DNA of 64,000 bases from positions 310,001 through 374,000 of the forward strand of contig MZZL01000399.1 in the NCBI GenBank assembly GCA_002749535.1. Reading direction: 5' to 3'. This stretch comes from Apophysomyces variabilis. Its lineage: Eukaryota > Mucoromycota > Mucoromycetes > Mucorales > Mucoraceae. Made by a program: the position numbers and the translations under genes. Below are positions 1-10,622 of the stretch, in pieces (the stretch's first letter is position 1; each line of letters opens with the position of its first letter). Under the pieces are notes generated by a model, which saw only the letters and a list, made by a program, of their open reading frames with translations, ran no database searches and was not told where the DNA came from.

Positions 1-1
1 A

Positions 2-1225
2 ATATTTTACAGATTTCCACAAAAAATTATGCACGCTGGCGATGCGATGGACTCTGCTACCGACACCCGTATTAAGGAAATGATAGTATCTTGGCCGAAA
101 GACGTTTCCTATGCCGCTATTTGGGAAGCAACTTGTAGAGCAGATGCATATAAGACAAAGATATCAGAGCAGGCGTTGCGTAAACGCCGAGAAGAGGTAT
201 AGTAAGCAAGTAGCGCGATAATAATCAGAGCTAAAACGCGATATCAGAACCTGCTGCCAGGCTCTAAACTAGCATTTACTTCAGAGGATAATTGTGTTCC
301 GATTCTTCTGATACGTCGAGGAAACGCGAGCTACGACCGAGACTCTATATCCCAGCCAGTTTTGTCAAGCAGCGCCTCTGTCGAAGGATGGACTGTCATT
401 GCTCCTCGTGGGTGGGGATTACCGTTTTGGAGATCGCTTGTTTTTACCGGTGCGAGAGTCGGTGGAATTGAAGATTATCGCGATATTCACTTGCAAAGCG
501 GATTGGACTGTTTCCCCTACGACATTCCTGGTACCCGTGCGTTCGAGGATTATAAATTAAAGAGAAAAAGCGAAGCAGAAAAGGCGTGGTTACGGAAACC
601 GTCAGCGAAACGATTGAATTATTCAAAATTAGGAATAGAGTATCCCTTCGAAGCAGCATTCGACACGCTGATGCAACTGGAAACCAATTCAACAGCAAAG
701 GAACTATGGAAAGCGCGACCAAACTACAGTTTGCTGCAGGGAAACGTCCTTGTATCTTTATTCATGACGAGCCATACAAAAGAAGAAGCGGAGAGACTAT
801 TGCAGTCCAAAATAGAAACAGCTCTTTCTGCACGAGGCATTCAATCTTCTTCCTTACTGCGCTTGGATTACACGCTAGTAAAAGTCCACGTCAGATACAT
901 TGATTGCGGAACACCTAGGACAAATGCGATCATTTATTTATTGGAAAAGCAAGAAGATTATGAATTAGCATGCCGTTTCCTACGTCGTCGTGTGCCAGGC
1001 ATAAAAATTGAGGAGCAGATCGCAAAGTCAAAGGTAGAGGCGTCTTTTTCTGTTTTAAAATGTTTCCTTCTAATGTTGTTGCAGCTCTTTGAGGTTCCAC
1101 CTCTTTCACATCGCATTGGTTGCATTACCAACGGCGAATTCTCTTTCTCAATTGGTCGTGGATTTGGTATAGGCTGTTGCAATGCAGCGGGTGTGAAGAA
1201 ACTGCAGGAAATAGACGAAAGGTAA
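2..1225 (+). CDS. POP1: POP1-like subunit of RNase P / RNase MRP, C-terminal part (5' end outside the window)
   Basis: Pop1 is the large protein subunit shared by nuclear RNase P (tRNA 5' processing) and RNase MRP (rRNA processing). The frame is open from base 2 and closes at 1225. The POPLD-domain signature is visible near 385-500 (APRGWGLPFW, then GARVGG and FPYDIPGT), followed by a PSAKRLNYSKLG stretch typical of Pop1 orthologues and a C-terminal IGCITNGEFSFSIGRG segment. Two in-frame stops at 200-205 are removed if bases 197-247 (gtatag...tatcag, 51 nt) are an intron; this keeps the frame and joins the upstream basic segment to an LLPGSKL stretch. The N-terminal POP1 domain lies left of the window. 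The gene converges on the p24 gene with about 220 bp between the stops. Family assignment is firm; the intron ends are inferred. Confidence 0.88.
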
Positions 1226-1449
1226 AGTAACGATATGTGGTAGCTTTTCGTTATTGAATGATTCAATTGTAGTTATCAGCGACGCGCAAAAATGTTAGTA
1301 CTAGTTAGAAACACTACTGATCACGGCTGCAGGCCAGCGCAACTAACGGTAATGCAATGAGTTAATCCATCCTCCGCATCCATATGTTCCCGTCAAAAAA
1401 ACAATAAAGATAAATAAATTGAAATAAGCTATTTCCTTTAATCATGCTT

Positions 1450-2480
1450 TTACACAAGCTTTTTAGCAACAAAGAAGCTCTTGAAATGGCGCATTTGCCA
1501 GAAGCAAACAACGCCAAGGACGACAATCTGGACAATAGTCCACCACACGACACGGGAATTAGTCAACTCGGACTGGTCACGAAGCTCTGCCTCGCGTTCC
1601 TATTAAATCCATCAGTAACTATTTCAGAAAAAAAAAATCCAGTCTACATACACGTTGTGCAGTCTGGTCTCTTCGGATATCTTGGACACGTTCGTTCAAT
1701 TCATGAATTCTCAATGCCACATCTATTAGCAAAGTTACAATGACTTATACTGGCAAAAAAAAGCCATGTAATCCTGTTTTTTACCTTTCAACGTTTCGGT
1801 ATGGTCATGGTGATCGCTCTGAGGATCATCAAAGTCCATATCGAAGGTCACTCTCTATTTTTTTTGATACCCATAGAATGGTTGCATAATAAGTTACAAG
1901 GATTCCCCTGGATAAAGGTGCTTTTCTTTTTCTTTGTACGTTACCGTTTTGGTCGAATCGAACCAGGAGCTGGTTGCGGTAGACAGACAGATGGAATGGT
2001 CACCGGAATCACTCGAAGTGAACTTGAAAGTATCTTCTGCGCTTCCCTGAGTAGTATATGCACGAGTCGCTTGTGGAAGTTCCTGAATATAGGTTTTTCT
2101 GGTCAGCATGCTGGTTTTGGATCGGTTTCACGCTTCTTCTTTTTTCTGCTTTACATCGATAGTAATTTGGATTTTCAATTGTGGGTTGACGATCCATTTC
2201 TTTTGTTCTTCCGAGTACTGTTCCGCCTTGTATTTTCCTAGAACACAAAAAAAAAGACAATGAGTAATTGGGAAAGGGAAAAGTATACAAGGAAAAGATG
2301 AGATGGCGTTAATGTATATATATACGTACCAATAACGACGGTCTCTTTGGGTAACTCTTCCAAGAAACACTTTTTCTCGGAGCCTTCTAGATAAAAGTAC
2401 AAAGCGTCGGCCACTTGCGAGCAGATGACGATGACAAGGAGTAGCACCGCTGTAAAACGTGCTTTTTGGCTAGTGAACAT
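1450..2480 (-). CDS. p24-alpha family cargo receptor (TMED4/9-, Erp-type)
   Basis: A p24 protein cycles between ER and Golgi in COPII/COPI vesicles and selects cargo such as GPI-anchored proteins. Six exons splice cleanly on the minus strand: 2480-2330, 2237-2155, 2082-1945, 1854-1785, 1722-1652 and 1599-1450, giving 220 codons, the usual family length. The protein has a signal peptide (hydrophobic [11 protein letters not shown]), a GOLD domain opening with [14 protein letters not shown] and ending around DSGDHSICL, a coiled-coil linker ([15 protein letters not shown]), one membrane helix ([18 protein letters not shown]) and the tail [10 protein letters not shown]. The tail ends in KKLV, a dilysine KKXX signal for COPI retrieval, and the FFxAKKLV form is that of the p24-alpha branch. 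Each piece alone is a short open frame, so a search for long ORFs would miss this gene. Confidence 0.93.
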
Positions 2481-4406
2481 GACCGAAAGAACTGGAGTAG
2501 TGTTAAACCAACGCGCTTCACAGGTGACAATTGTGTAGGTAAAAAACAAGCACACACGCTTTATCCAATAAAATGAGTACAAGCAGTCCTGAGTCTGAAC
2601 TTTTGGTTCTCCATATTTTGAGGATACAAAGCTCTATCAGCGTTTTGACACGTCAACATGAGATGACCTACAATTGACTCTTATAATGCAAGCACCTTAA
2701 TGCGAATAAGAGAGTAATGACAAATGCATGGCCATACACTTTTTATATATAAAGTAGATGTTAAACAACTGTTACTCTCTCTTAATTTATAATTATAAAA
2801 TCTGAATTTAGTTTGAATTGATGTTTACTCATCAGGCATTTAGTTTTTGTTATCCTATTACTGTTGAAATTATACTTACTAGATTTAACTTGAAACGATC
2901 TTTAAAAAAGAAAAGTATAAAGAATAATCTTTAAATATAAGTTTTTAAATAAGAAAAAATTCATTTTGTTATATATACTTTTATGAATCTGTGAACTATT
3001 TTAATTGGTAAACACGTCCTTTTTCATTCTCTTAGCCATTTTGTAGCGTTTACATTGTTAACAACAATGTTTAAATACTTTTCATCAACTTTTATTGCAC
3101 CCTAGACATGTGTAGCATCTCTTTTTTTTGCGGGTGACACGTGGGGGTATTTGAGCAAATACAATCTTCTGTTTTCTGTTACTTTCTTTACTTCGATCGA
3201 GGTTACCGGCAATTTTAACTCCCAAAACTTCTGAATTTACTATTCCTTCTCTTTTGAATAAACTGTAGGGAGCGCACAACAAGTTGCTCAATTTTAATTG
3301 AAAATCTTTTAGAGGTAAAAGAGATTGTTTTTATTATTTCTACCGCCCATTGTCTAAATATTTTCTGGGAACGGAGATCAACTGTCAAAAAAAAAAAAAA
3401 GATTTATCGATCGTCACAAACGGATCGCTCAATAAAAAAAAAGATCGACGACACTTTGGAATCGAATATCTCGACAACTAAACATGCTACTGCTTCCAAA
3501 TCTGCACTACCGACATCCTTCCTTCTTACTGAGCATTTTTGACGTTCTTTGTGTTTTACGTATACCATGGTAGTTTTGTTCCAGTCCACTACACATCGTG
3601 TCACGGGTGACGCGTGCAGTGTTTGTATGGGGGTTGGAAGTACACGTTAGGGATAATAAAAGATGTTCGCAGAACAAACACTAGAAAAGGTATACAGATA
3701 AGAAAAAGATCTCGATGAAATAGATATACTAAGCGGTGGCAGAAGGGTACAATGAAATAGGATCTCAAATAGGAATACAAAATATGACACAATAAGCCTA
3801 TTGCTAGTTACTTGTTTCAATGATCGTCCGATGATCCAATGACAACAATAACTCAACAACAGCTAAAACGAAACAACAATAGGAAGGTTTAAAAAGAGAA
3901 GATAAAAAAGAAATAAAGAAAACTAACTGAATAAGTGCAATCTAAGCGTAGAGTGCCAATTGTTCGATTGAGCAGAAAAGGTGTGGTAAAATTCACTGTG
4001 GTTTAGGAAAACTAAGTTTATCCTCAGGCCAAAGACATATTAAGACTATTAATAGAAAAATGACGATAACAAAAGATACAAAAGGCGAAATTGGGTCGAT
4101 AGGTAAGGTCCATGGATGTACTTGGAGAACAGATTTCGTCGTGTAATTTATCATGACGTGTTACACCCAGTTTTATACACTGCATTGTTAACTTCAGGAT
4201 CGCTCAGTCATTTTTGGTTTCCGCTCGCGCACCCCCCTCTCAGTGCACCCCACTTAGGTGCACTACAATCGGTGCAACTGTTGTGTACGTAAATCTGTTC
4301 ATCGTGAATACTCTGGACATTTCCTGTGATTTTGATGTAAATTTCGTGTGGATGTTGGTCCTTCATATGGCCAGAAAAGATTTATACATTGAGTCACGGC
4401 GAACTA
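2481..4406. other. Intergenic region, no supported gene
   Basis: An AT-rich 1.9-kb stretch between the p24 gene and the tRNA. It holds only short open frames, for example a 68-codon basic, cysteine-containing frame on the minus strand (3085-3291) and a 66-codon frame (3404-3604); neither matches a family I recognise. The part nearest 2480 presumably holds the p24 promoter. Confidence 0.5.
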
Positions 4407-4480
4407 GCTCTTATGGCGCAATTGGCTAGCGCGTCTGACTGTTAATCAGGAGGTTGGTGGTTCGAGCCCACCTAGGAGCG
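4407..4480 (+). tRNA. tRNA-Asn (anticodon GTT)
   Basis: A full cloverleaf is visible. The acceptor stem 4407-4413 (GCTCTTA) pairs with 4473-4479 (TAGGAGC). The anticodon stem 4434-4438 pairs with 4446-4450 and encloses the loop CTGTTAA, with anticodon GTT at 4441-4443. The T arm contains GGTTCGAGCCC. The discriminator base is G4480, CCA is not encoded, and there is no intron. Internal A box (TGGCGCAATTGG) and B box (GGTTCGAGCCC) promoter elements are intact. T runs (TTTTT, then TTTTTT) directly follow as the Pol III terminator. An LTR begins only 16 bp downstream, so this gene looks like the landmark that directs retrotransposon integration here. Confidence 0.95.
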
Positions 4481-4496
4481 TTTTTATTGTTTTTTG
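4481..4496 (+). terminator. Pol III terminator T-runs after tRNA-Asn, at the retrotransposon integration edge
   Basis: Two T runs (five and six T) lie directly after the tRNA gene. The LTR starts at 4497. The last bases before it, TTTG, recur directly after the 3' LTR (9644-9647) and are the likely target-site duplication. Confidence 0.7.
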
Positions 4497-4854
4497 TGTC
4501 GTGCCTGCAAAGTTGTAGTGACACAAACCTTTTGCTCAGATCGGCCTTGATCCAAAAACGGTAAACCTTTAACGCTTCGGCCTTCACTACAAAAGAGCAA
4601 CATCTCCAGGAGTACCATGCTCAGCAAAACCATTACATAATCTCTTGCCCGTTTATTTTACTTATTTCGAATGCTCGACCGTATCAGCATTGTTACAATT
4701 AGATTTAGAAAAAATATAAATATCCATGAATTTGCTTAGCAATAAAGACAATCATCTGTTTCTTCTCTATCTCTTTTGTTACCCTTGATCCCCAGTGGGT
4801 TTGACCTTTGCCAGGAAGAAAACCCAGATCAGGAAGAAAATACCGCGCACGACT
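4497..4854 (+). repeat. 5' LTR of the Ty3/gypsy element
   Basis: A 358-bp direct repeat of 9286-9643, starting TGTCGTGC and ending GCACGACT (the last base is A in the other copy). It contains a TATA-like run (aaatataaatat near 4711-4723) and an AATAAA at 4741, which fit a U3 promoter followed by an R/poly(A) signal. Confidence 0.93.
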
Positions 4855-4856
4855 AT

Positions 4857-4863
4857 TGGTAGC
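4857..4863 (+). promoter_or_regulatory. Putative primer-binding site (initiator tRNA-Met type)
   Basis: TGGTAGC begins two bases after the 5' LTR and would pair with the 3' end of an initiator methionine tRNA (GCTACCA), as in yeast Ty1 and Ty3. Only seven bases match and the gag ATG lies just beyond (4866), so there is almost no leader. Self-priming as in Tf1-like elements is an alternative I cannot exclude. Confidence 0.5.
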
Positions 4864-4865
4864 TG

Positions 4866-5798
4866 ATGCAAAATCGTATCCACGAAGAACAAATTGACAA
4901 TTTAATAGCGCGTACCATTGAAGCGTTCGAGAAACTAAGCATGTCAAGCCAACCCAGTATGGAAGATATGATTACCCTGATGGCCCAAGCTTTCCAGAAG
5001 GCCATGCAGATGAATGACAAGACAACAGGCGTGGTGACCAAGATGCGTGCCCGCCAACCAGAAACTTACAGTGGAGAACGTAACGCGGCCGTCATCGATG
5101 GATGGTTGCGATCGGTGGAACGCTATGCTGAATTTCTGGAAGCTGATTCAGACCAGCAAATGCGTTACGCCATTACCCTTTTACGGGGAAGAGCCGACGT
5201 GTGGTGGCGCAGACTTGAGCAGTTGGAAGAAGAGCCAAGGACGTGGGGATCCTTCAAGCGCCGTTTGAACGAAGAATTCCGCCCGGTTTTCACACTCCAA
5301 ATGGCTCGCGACAAGATAGCGGAGTTACGGCAAACTGGTTCGATCGAAGCATATGTTGACGAATTTCAGAACATCCAGTTGGAGATTCCCAATATGACCG
5401 AAGAAGAGGCCATGGACCGTTTCGTGCGCGGACTGAAGAAAGAAGTCAGGGTCCATGTGTTAATGCGAGAACCAGAATCCTTGGATAGAGCCATTCGCGC
5501 TGCCTTGGCCTATGAGAGCGGAAGGCGTGTGGGACAAATGGTTGTCACGAACGAAGTCCGTTGGGAATCCACCTCAACTTCTCAACCCGAACCTATGGAT
5601 CTGGATGCCATTACCAGCCGATCAAGCAGAACAACGCCCAACGCTCGTCGCACAGACCTGGTATGTTACTGGTGTAACAAGAAAGGTCATATCCGTCGCG
5701 ATTGCCGATCCCGCCTTGCAAGAATCCGCGAGAAGATCAAAGAACTCGACGAAGAACATGACCGAAAACGTCAGGGTTTTCAGCCAGCACAGCTGTGA
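4866..5798 (+). CDS. gag: Retrotransposon Gag polyprotein
   Basis: A 310-residue structural protein that would form the virus-like particle. It has a Ty3/gypsy gag core of the retrotransposon-gag type (WWRRLEQL and [11 protein letters not shown] around residues 117-145, then a DKIAELRQ...YVDEFQ segment). It ends with one CCHC zinc knuckle ([14 protein letters not shown], residues about 267-280) for binding the element RNA. The ATG at 4866 lies 11 bases after the LTR. The last 37 bases overlap the pol frame, and a -1 frameshift signal sits in the overlap. The stop codon (5796-5798) falls in the loop of the predicted hairpin. Confidence 0.92.
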   Translation: MQNRIHEEQIDNLIARTIEAFEKLSMSSQPSMEDMITLMAQAFQKAMQMNDKTTGVVTKMRARQPETYSGERNAAVIDGWLRSVERYAEFLEADSDQQMRYAITLLRGRADVWWRRLEQLEEEPRTWGSFKRRLNEEFRPVFTLQMARDKIAELRQTGSIEAYVDEFQNIQLEIPNMTEEEAMDRFVRGLKKEVRVHVLMREPESLDRAIRAALAYESGRRVGQMVVTNEVRWESTSTSQPEPMDLDAITSRSSRTTPNARRTDLVCYWCNKKGHIRRDCRSRLARIREKIKELDEEHDRKRQGFQPAQL

Positions 5799-5815
5799 AG
5801 GGAGGTCAGCTGTGC
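5762..5815 (+). promoter_or_regulatory. Predicted -1 ribosomal frameshift signal between gag and pol
   Basis: The gag and pol frames overlap from 5762 to 5798, with pol in the -1 frame. In gag phase the overlap contains the heptamer G GGT TTT (5774-5780), a canonical X XXY YYZ slippery site. Six bases later a perfect 9-bp stem can form: GCACAGCTG (5787-5795) with CAGCTGTGC (5807-5815) and an 11-nt loop. Heptamer, spacer length and stem together match known programmed -1 frameshift sites, so pol is probably made as a Gag-Pol fusion. Confidence 0.8.
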
Positions 5816-8800
5816 ATGATAGAAGAAAAATCCTCCCCTGAGGCGAGTACCGAGAAAGTACCAGAAAAGGAATCAATCGAAATTAATAAAGAAGTATCTT
5901 CCTCGTATATGTCTGCTACCGATGATATGATGCCTGAGGACATCAGAATGGACCAAGAACATTTAAACTCGCTGAATTCGATCAAGCCCAGGGAACTGCC
6001 CCTTTATACCATCAAGTGTAACGGGAGAGAAGCCACAGCACTGCTAGACACAGGCGCGGGATCCTCATATATTGCTCCATGGTTAGCCCAAGGCCTAACA
6101 GCGCAGGAAGTACATGGTCGGGAAGTAGAAACGGCAGGCGGGCACAGAATCGGAGTAAATGCGAAGGTTTCTATGGAACTCTGTATGGGGGGTGGATTCC
6201 AGCAACAATGGGACGCCTATATACTTGACACTAAGTTTGATCTAATTCTCGGACAAGACTGGTTCAAACACGTAAAACCAGAACCTGACTGGGAACTGGA
6301 TAGCTGGAAAATACGCCATGAAGGACAATCGTACATATTGCGACCCAAATACACTCGTCATGTTCCTGAACTGTCGTATTTGATATCTGGCCGGCAATTC
6401 CAGCGCATGAACCATAAGAAACAAACCGAAGAAGCATACCTCCTATACTTGATGAACGATGCTGTGAAGGACATGAATGGATCATTTGACAACTTGATCA
6501 AGCAGTACTCTGATATTTTCAAGGACACACTCCCTGGTCTGCCGCCAGAACGCGAAGTGGAACATGTCATTGATACTGGAGACGCTGCACCAATCAATCG
6601 ACCACCTTTCAAAATGAGCCCGAAAGAACTGGACGAACTCCGCAAGCAATTAAAGGAACTTATTGACCTTCGCCTTATCCGTCAAAGTACATCCCCTTGG
6701 GGAGCTCCGGTTTTGTTTGTTCGCAAGAAGGACGGCTCTATGCGTCTCTGTATCGATTACAGGGCTATCAATCAAGTCACACGTCGTAATTCTCACCCTC
6801 TGCCGCGTATCGATGAATGTCTCGAACGGTTGGGTGGTGCAAAGTATTTCTCCAGCATTGACCTCAAGAGTGGCTACCACCAGGTCCGCATACGCCCGGA
6901 GGATGTCCCTAAAACGGCTTTTAACACTCGATATGGCTCATACGAGTTTTTGGTACTGCCTTTCGGTTTAACTAATGCTCCACCAACGTTCCAACGGTTG
7001 ATGAACTCTGTGCTCGGAGATTACTTGGACAAATTCGCTCTGGTCTACTTGGATGACATTCTAATTTACAGTAGAACGCCCGAAGAACATCAAGAACACG
7101 TTCGTTTGGTACTGGACAAATTACGAGAAGCAAAGCTATACGCCAGTCTCAAAAAGTGTGAATTCAATAAATCCGAATTGGAGTTCGTAGGTTTCCGGGT
7201 CTCTGCCCAAGGAATACTTCCAGCAGCAAGCAAGATCAAAGCGATCCAAGACTGGCCCCAACCTACAAACGTCCAAGAGGTGCGTCAATTCATCGGTCTC
7301 GGTTCCCATTACAGAAGGTTCATTCGCGATTTCTCAAGCATCGCATCGCCTTTGACGGATCTTACCAAGGGCACAGGTGCGAAGCGACGCTCTATCACAT
7401 GGACTGCGGCTTGTCAGAAAGCATTTGAGGAGATCAAGGAACGTATGACCAGTGCACCAGTATTACAGCCTCCGAACACGGACCGACCATTCATCATCGA
7501 GACCGATGCGTCAGACTACGGTGTTGGTGCGGTGTTGTTGCAAGAAGATGAACACGGCGTCCGACACCCTATTGCGTTTGAATCCAAAAAGTTCTCCCCG
7601 GCGGAAAAGAATTACCCTGCGCAAGAGAGGGAACTGCTGGCAATCCTGCATGCATTGAAATCATGGAGATGTTTTGTGGAAGGTAGACCTTACGTTATCT
7701 ACACGGACCACCATCCCCTGCGTTATTTCCGGACCCAAAAGAAACCGACCCCACGACTTACTCGGTGGATGGCAGACCTCGAAATGTTTGATCCAGATAT
7801 ACGATACAAGCCCGGCCAGGAGAACCATGTCCCAGACGCACTATCCCGACGTCAAGACCACCTAGATGAATCACAAGAAGCTGACTTGGAGCCTCAATAT
7901 GTTTATGGTGCACAACTGGTTCCTCATTCCGACTGGCCAAAGTTTTACGCACATCCCAAGGAAGAATGGCCTGAAGATCTAAAAGAAGTCCTGTTGAAAA
8001 ACGAGAAACATTTTGAGTTCAAGGATGGTAAGGTGTTCCGCAAGGTCAAGATTGATGGCAAGATCCATAAGGTCCGCTACATGCTCCGTGCCAAGCGAGC
8101 AGACTTGGTTAACAGTTACCACAATGGTTTCGGGCATCCCGGTCAGCTCACAATGTTTGATGTGATGCGCAAGCGTTGGTGGTGGCCAGATATGCGGTCG
8201 GATATCAATAACTGGATAGCAAAATGCCCACAATGTCAACTCGCAGCAAACCCAGAGCGCAATACGCATCACGCACCCATGAAACCTTTAGAGGTTCCAC
8301 CTGCCTTCTCTCGTTGGCATCTTGATTTCATCGGTGAACTTCCCACGACTCTGAACGGTAATCGGTGGCTTCTCACAGCAGTTGACTATGCAACGAATTG
8401 GCCAATCGCTCGCGCCGTCCCAGATGCAACTGGTGAAGCAATCGCTACTTTCATTTATGAAGAAATCCTGATGCGTTTTGGTTGCCCTGAAGAAATCTTG
8501 ACTGATCGCGGTGCAAATTTCATGTCCAAGGTGGTTGCGATGTATAACGCCAAGGTCCACACAAATCACAAGTTCACCTCAGCTTTCCATCCGCGAACCA
8601 ATGGTAAATGCGAACGGTTAAATGGCACATTCAAGAAGATGCTTTGCAAATATGTCAATGGTGCTGTCCATCGCTGGGACGATTATATTGATACCGCTCT
8701 TTGGGCATGCCGAATCCGAAAACATCGCACAACTCGATTCAGTCCTTTTTACTTGACCTATGGCCGTGAACCTCGCTTACCTGGTGATCCTTTGCGTCCC

Positions 8801-9307
8801 TTTATGGATACCACGACCGAAACCGATCCGCAGATTATTGCTGAAGATGGCCTGTCTTACTTGCGTAAACTACGTGAAGCACGCGACACTGCAGCAGATC
8901 GAGTACACAAAGTCAGTTCGCAAGACAAAGAACGATGGGATGCCGCCATGACACACCAAGAATTTGACATCGGAGATCATGTGCTTCTACGCCATGAAAG
9001 TCGTTATGGCCTAGAATTCCAATGGATGGGACCTTATGTAGTGGTTGATACCAACCCCGACACCAACATTTACAAGATCGAATCTGTCGATGGCACTCCG
9101 TACAATTCTTGGGTCCATACGGATAGATTGAAACTGGCCCTCGGTGACGAATTCCAATCTGTTTGGTACCATCCGGCAACCTCTCGCGCTCAAAACCGTC
9201 AAGAGATCGAACACGCCCCGTTGGCTCTGCTCGCTGGTGTTTCTGAAGTTGATCGAGGACGACCAACATTTTCGGGGAGGAGTAATGTCGTGCCTGCAAA
9301 GTTGTAG
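5762..9307 (+). CDS. pol: Retrotransposon Pol polyprotein (PR-RT-RNase H-IN), reached by -1 frameshift from gag
   Basis: An open frame of about 1,180 codons with every enzyme of a Ty3/gypsy element. In order they are: a retropepsin-type protease ([13 protein letters not shown], about 6047); reverse transcriptase (LCIDYRAIN and the catalytic YLDD, about 7049); RNase H ([13 protein letters not shown], about 7500); and integrase with an HHCC zinc finger (H...H...CPQCQ, 8120-8240) and a D,D-35-E core ([23 protein letters not shown]). The C-terminus shows a GPY/F module (FQWMGPYVV, about 9020), but I see no chromodomain. The frame opens after a stop at 5759-5761. The first ATG is 5816, but the slippery site argues for Gag-Pol fusion. 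The stop lies 22 bases inside the 3' LTR. I see no internal stop or frameshift. Confidence 0.95.
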   Translation, partial: PKTSGFSASTAVKGGQLCMIEEKSSPEASTEKVPEKESIEINKEVSSSYMSATDDMMPEDIRMDQEHLNSLNSIKPRELPLYTIKCNGREATALLDTGAGSSYIAPWLAQGLTAQEVHGREVETAGGHRIGVNAKVSMELCMGGGFQQQWDAYILDTKFDLILGQDWFKHVKPEPDWELDSWKIRHEGQSYILRPKYTRHVPELSYLISGRQFQRMNHKKQTEEAYLLYLMNDAVKDMNGSFDNLIKQYSDIFKDTLPGLPPEREVEHVIDTGDAAPINRPPFKMSPKELDELRKQLKELIDLRLIRQSTSPWGAPVLFVRKKDGSMRLCIDYRAINQVTRRNSHPLPRIDECLERLGGAKYFSSIDLKSGYHQVRIRPEDVPKTAFNTRYGSYEFLVLPFGLTNAPPTFQRLMNSVLGDYLDKFALVYLDDILIYSRTPEEHQEHVRLVLDKLREAKLYASLKKCEFNKSELEFVGFRVSAQGILPAASKIKAIQDWPQPTNVQEVRQFIGLGSHYRRFIRDFSSIASPLTDLTKGTGAKRRSITWTAACQKAFEEIKERMTSAPVLQPPNTDRPFIIETDASDYGVGAVLLQEDEHGVRHPIAFESKKFSPAEKNYPAQERELLAILHALKSWRCFVEGRPYVIYTDHHPLRYFRTQKKPTPRLTRWMADLEMFDPDIRYKPGQENHVPDALSRRQDHLDESQEADLEPQYVYGAQLVPHSDWPKFYAHPKEEWPEDLKEVLLKNEKHFEFKDGKVFRKVKIDGKIHKVRYMLRAKRADLVNSYHNGFGHPGQLTMFDVMRKRWWWPDMRSDINNWIAKCPQCQLAANPERNTHHAPMKPLEVPPAFSRWHLDFIGELPTTLNGNRWLLTAVDYATNWPIARAVPDATGEAIATFIYEEILMRFGCPEEILTDRGANFMSKVVAMYNAKVHTNHKFTSAFHPRTNGKCERLNGTFKKMLCKYVNGAVHRWDDYIDTALWACRIRKHRTTRFSPFYLTYGREPRLPGDPLRPFMDTTTETDPQIIAEDGLSYLRKLREARDTAADRVHKVSSQDKERWDAAMTHQEFDIGDHVLLRHESRYGLEFQWMGPYVVVDTNPDTNIYKIESVDGTPYNSWVHTDRLKLALGDEFQSVWYHPATSRAQNRQEIEHAPLALLAGVSEVDRGRPTFSGRSNVVPAKL
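9273..9285 (+). promoter_or_regulatory. Polypurine tract
   Basis: A purine-rich run (cggggaggagtaa) ends exactly where the 3' LTR begins. This is the expected position for plus-strand priming in reverse transcription. It is read through by the end of pol. Confidence 0.7.
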
Positions 9308-9643
9308 TGACACAAACCTTTTGCTCAGATCGGCCTTGATCCAAAAACGGTAAACCTTTAACGCTTCGGCCTTCACTACAAAAGAGCAACATCTCCAGGA
9401 GTACCATGCTCAGCAAAACCATTACATAATCTCTTGCCCGTTTATTTTACTTATTTCGAATGCTCGACCGTATCAGCATTGTTACAATTAGATTTAGAAA
9501 AAATATAAATATCCATGAATTTGCTTAGCAATAAAGACAATCATCTGTTTATTCTCTATCTCTTTTGTTACCCTTGATCCCCAGTGGGTTTGACCTTTGC
9601 CAGGAAGAAAACCCAGATCAGGAAGAAAATACCGCGCACGACA
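9286..9643 (+). repeat. 3' LTR of the Ty3/gypsy element
   Basis: A direct repeat of 4497-4854 with TG...CA ends (TGTCGTGC...GCACGACA). It carries the same TATA-like run and AATAAA. It is followed by TTTG, the putative target duplication, and within six bases by the next, older LTR. Confidence 0.93.
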
Positions 9644-9649
9644 TTTGTG

Positions 9650-9981
9650 TGTCGTAGTACAGACCATCGGCCAATCACGCTTAAGCACCGAAGAAGGCAA
9701 GTCTTTGCTTCTCTCGGTGTTTGTCCAAAAAAGATCGAATCTCCAAGAAGTTCTCATCTACCGCACTTTACCTTTTGTCTTTTAACCGATTCCCTTTTCT
9801 ATCACCGTACCGAGAAGATTACATAATTTAGAATAGAAAAAAAGATATGAATATCCATGAGATCAACGAAGAATAAAATATCATCTTATCCACTTATTTT
9901 TATTGTGATTCTATTGTTCACTATCTTTGTCTCGTCTTTTCCTGGCCATTGGATTACCAGCTCAAGGATACGGCGACGACA
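9650..9981 (+). repeat. Diverged solo LTR (copy B in the tRNA-anchored stack)
   Basis: A 332-bp unit in the same orientation, with ends TGTCGTAG...GACGACA, the same terminal inverted repeat as the intact element. It shares landmark blocks with the intact LTR in the same order: attacataat, a gatatgaatatcc TATA-like run, and gaataaaatatcatc before a T-rich stretch. Overall similarity is low, so this is an older copy or a sister subfamily. Six bases separate it from the young 3' LTR. Confidence 0.75.
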
Positions 9982-9987
9982 TGTGGT

Positions 9988-10304
9988 TGTCGTAACACAA
10001 ACCGTTCCACCAATCACGGTCAAGAGCTTAAGATAGTAATCTTCGGCCCTCTTCCAAAACTGTCATGAACTACAAGAAGTACTCTCGGTTATCGACTTTG
10101 ACGTAATGCTCTCAATTGGTTTCCTTTTGCATCCCATTGCCAACAAGGATTACATAATGTAGCTAGAATCAAAAGATATAAATATTAGACAGACAAGACA
10201 GAATAAACATCATCCTTTTATCTATTGTTTATTTTATTCATTGGACTCGTCGATCATCCTTGAAGATCTTGTGCGGACTATTTCAGATCGGGATTGACAC
10301 GACA
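9988..10304 (+). repeat. Diverged solo LTR (copy C)
   Basis: A 317-bp unit starting TGTCGTAACACAAACC and ending CACGACA. It shares with copy B the caatcacgg block, agaagtactctc, ggattacataatgtag, gatataaatatt and gaataaacatcatcc in the same order. It begins six bases after copy B ends. No internal retroelement sequence remains. Confidence 0.75.
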
Positions 10305-10309
10305 TGGTG

Positions 10310-10583
10310 TGTCGGAGCCGGAATCGGCGCATGAATGCAAAGACTCTTTTTGCTGAAGCCTTCCAAGAAGTTCCTAGATACTTCTCGCATCTTCAGCTTC
10401 GTAGAAAATTATAGAAACATTATACGTATAAATACTTTGGATAGTTTGTGAAAAATAAACATCATCGAATCCCCTCGCACACTTTTATCTTTTACTTCTG
10501 TTCCTTTACGATTTCTATATTCCAGCTTGATTGGCAACTCGCGTCCAAAACAGTAGCTGTGAATCGACTTTACGAAAACGACA
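10310..10583 (+). repeat. Diverged, shorter solo LTR (copy D)
   Basis: It starts TGTCGGAG five bases after copy C and ends ACGACA near 10583. The order of blocks is kept (tccaagaagttc, tacgtataaatactt, aaaataaacatcatcg), but the unit is about 40 bp shorter and more diverged than B and C. Confidence 0.6.
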
Positions 10584-10622
10584 GGTGTTTGTTTTTGTCT
10601 GCGATTTGATTGGCTCTCCTGG

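Larger units (their letters stand above)
4497..9643 (+). mobile_element. Complete Ty3/gypsy (Metaviridae) LTR retrotransposon, about 5.15 kb, apparently intact and recent
   Basis: The two LTRs (4497-4854 and 9286-9643) start with TGTCGTGC and end with its inverted repeat GCACGAC(A). They differ at only two positions that I found (4762/9551 and the last base), which points to a recent insertion. A possible primer-binding site TGGTAGC (4857-4863), matching the 3' end of initiator tRNA-Met, follows the 5' LTR. A polypurine tract (ggggaggag, within 9274-9282) precedes the 3' LTR. Between them lie open gag and pol frames with the gene order PR-RT-RNaseH-IN, which defines Ty3/gypsy. The flanks show a 4-bp TTTG duplication. 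All catalytic motifs I looked for are intact, so the element may be active. It sits 16 bp downstream of a tRNA-Asn gene, at the head of a stack of older related LTRs. Confidence 0.95.

Noticed and set aside
5512..5841. Out-of-frame open frames inside gag and pol
   Set aside because: They are shadows of the real gag and pol frames, with no domains and no codon pattern of their own.
8913..9422. 169-codon open frame antisense to the end of pol
   Set aside because: It is antisense to the integrase C-terminus and runs into the LTR. It has no recognisable domain.
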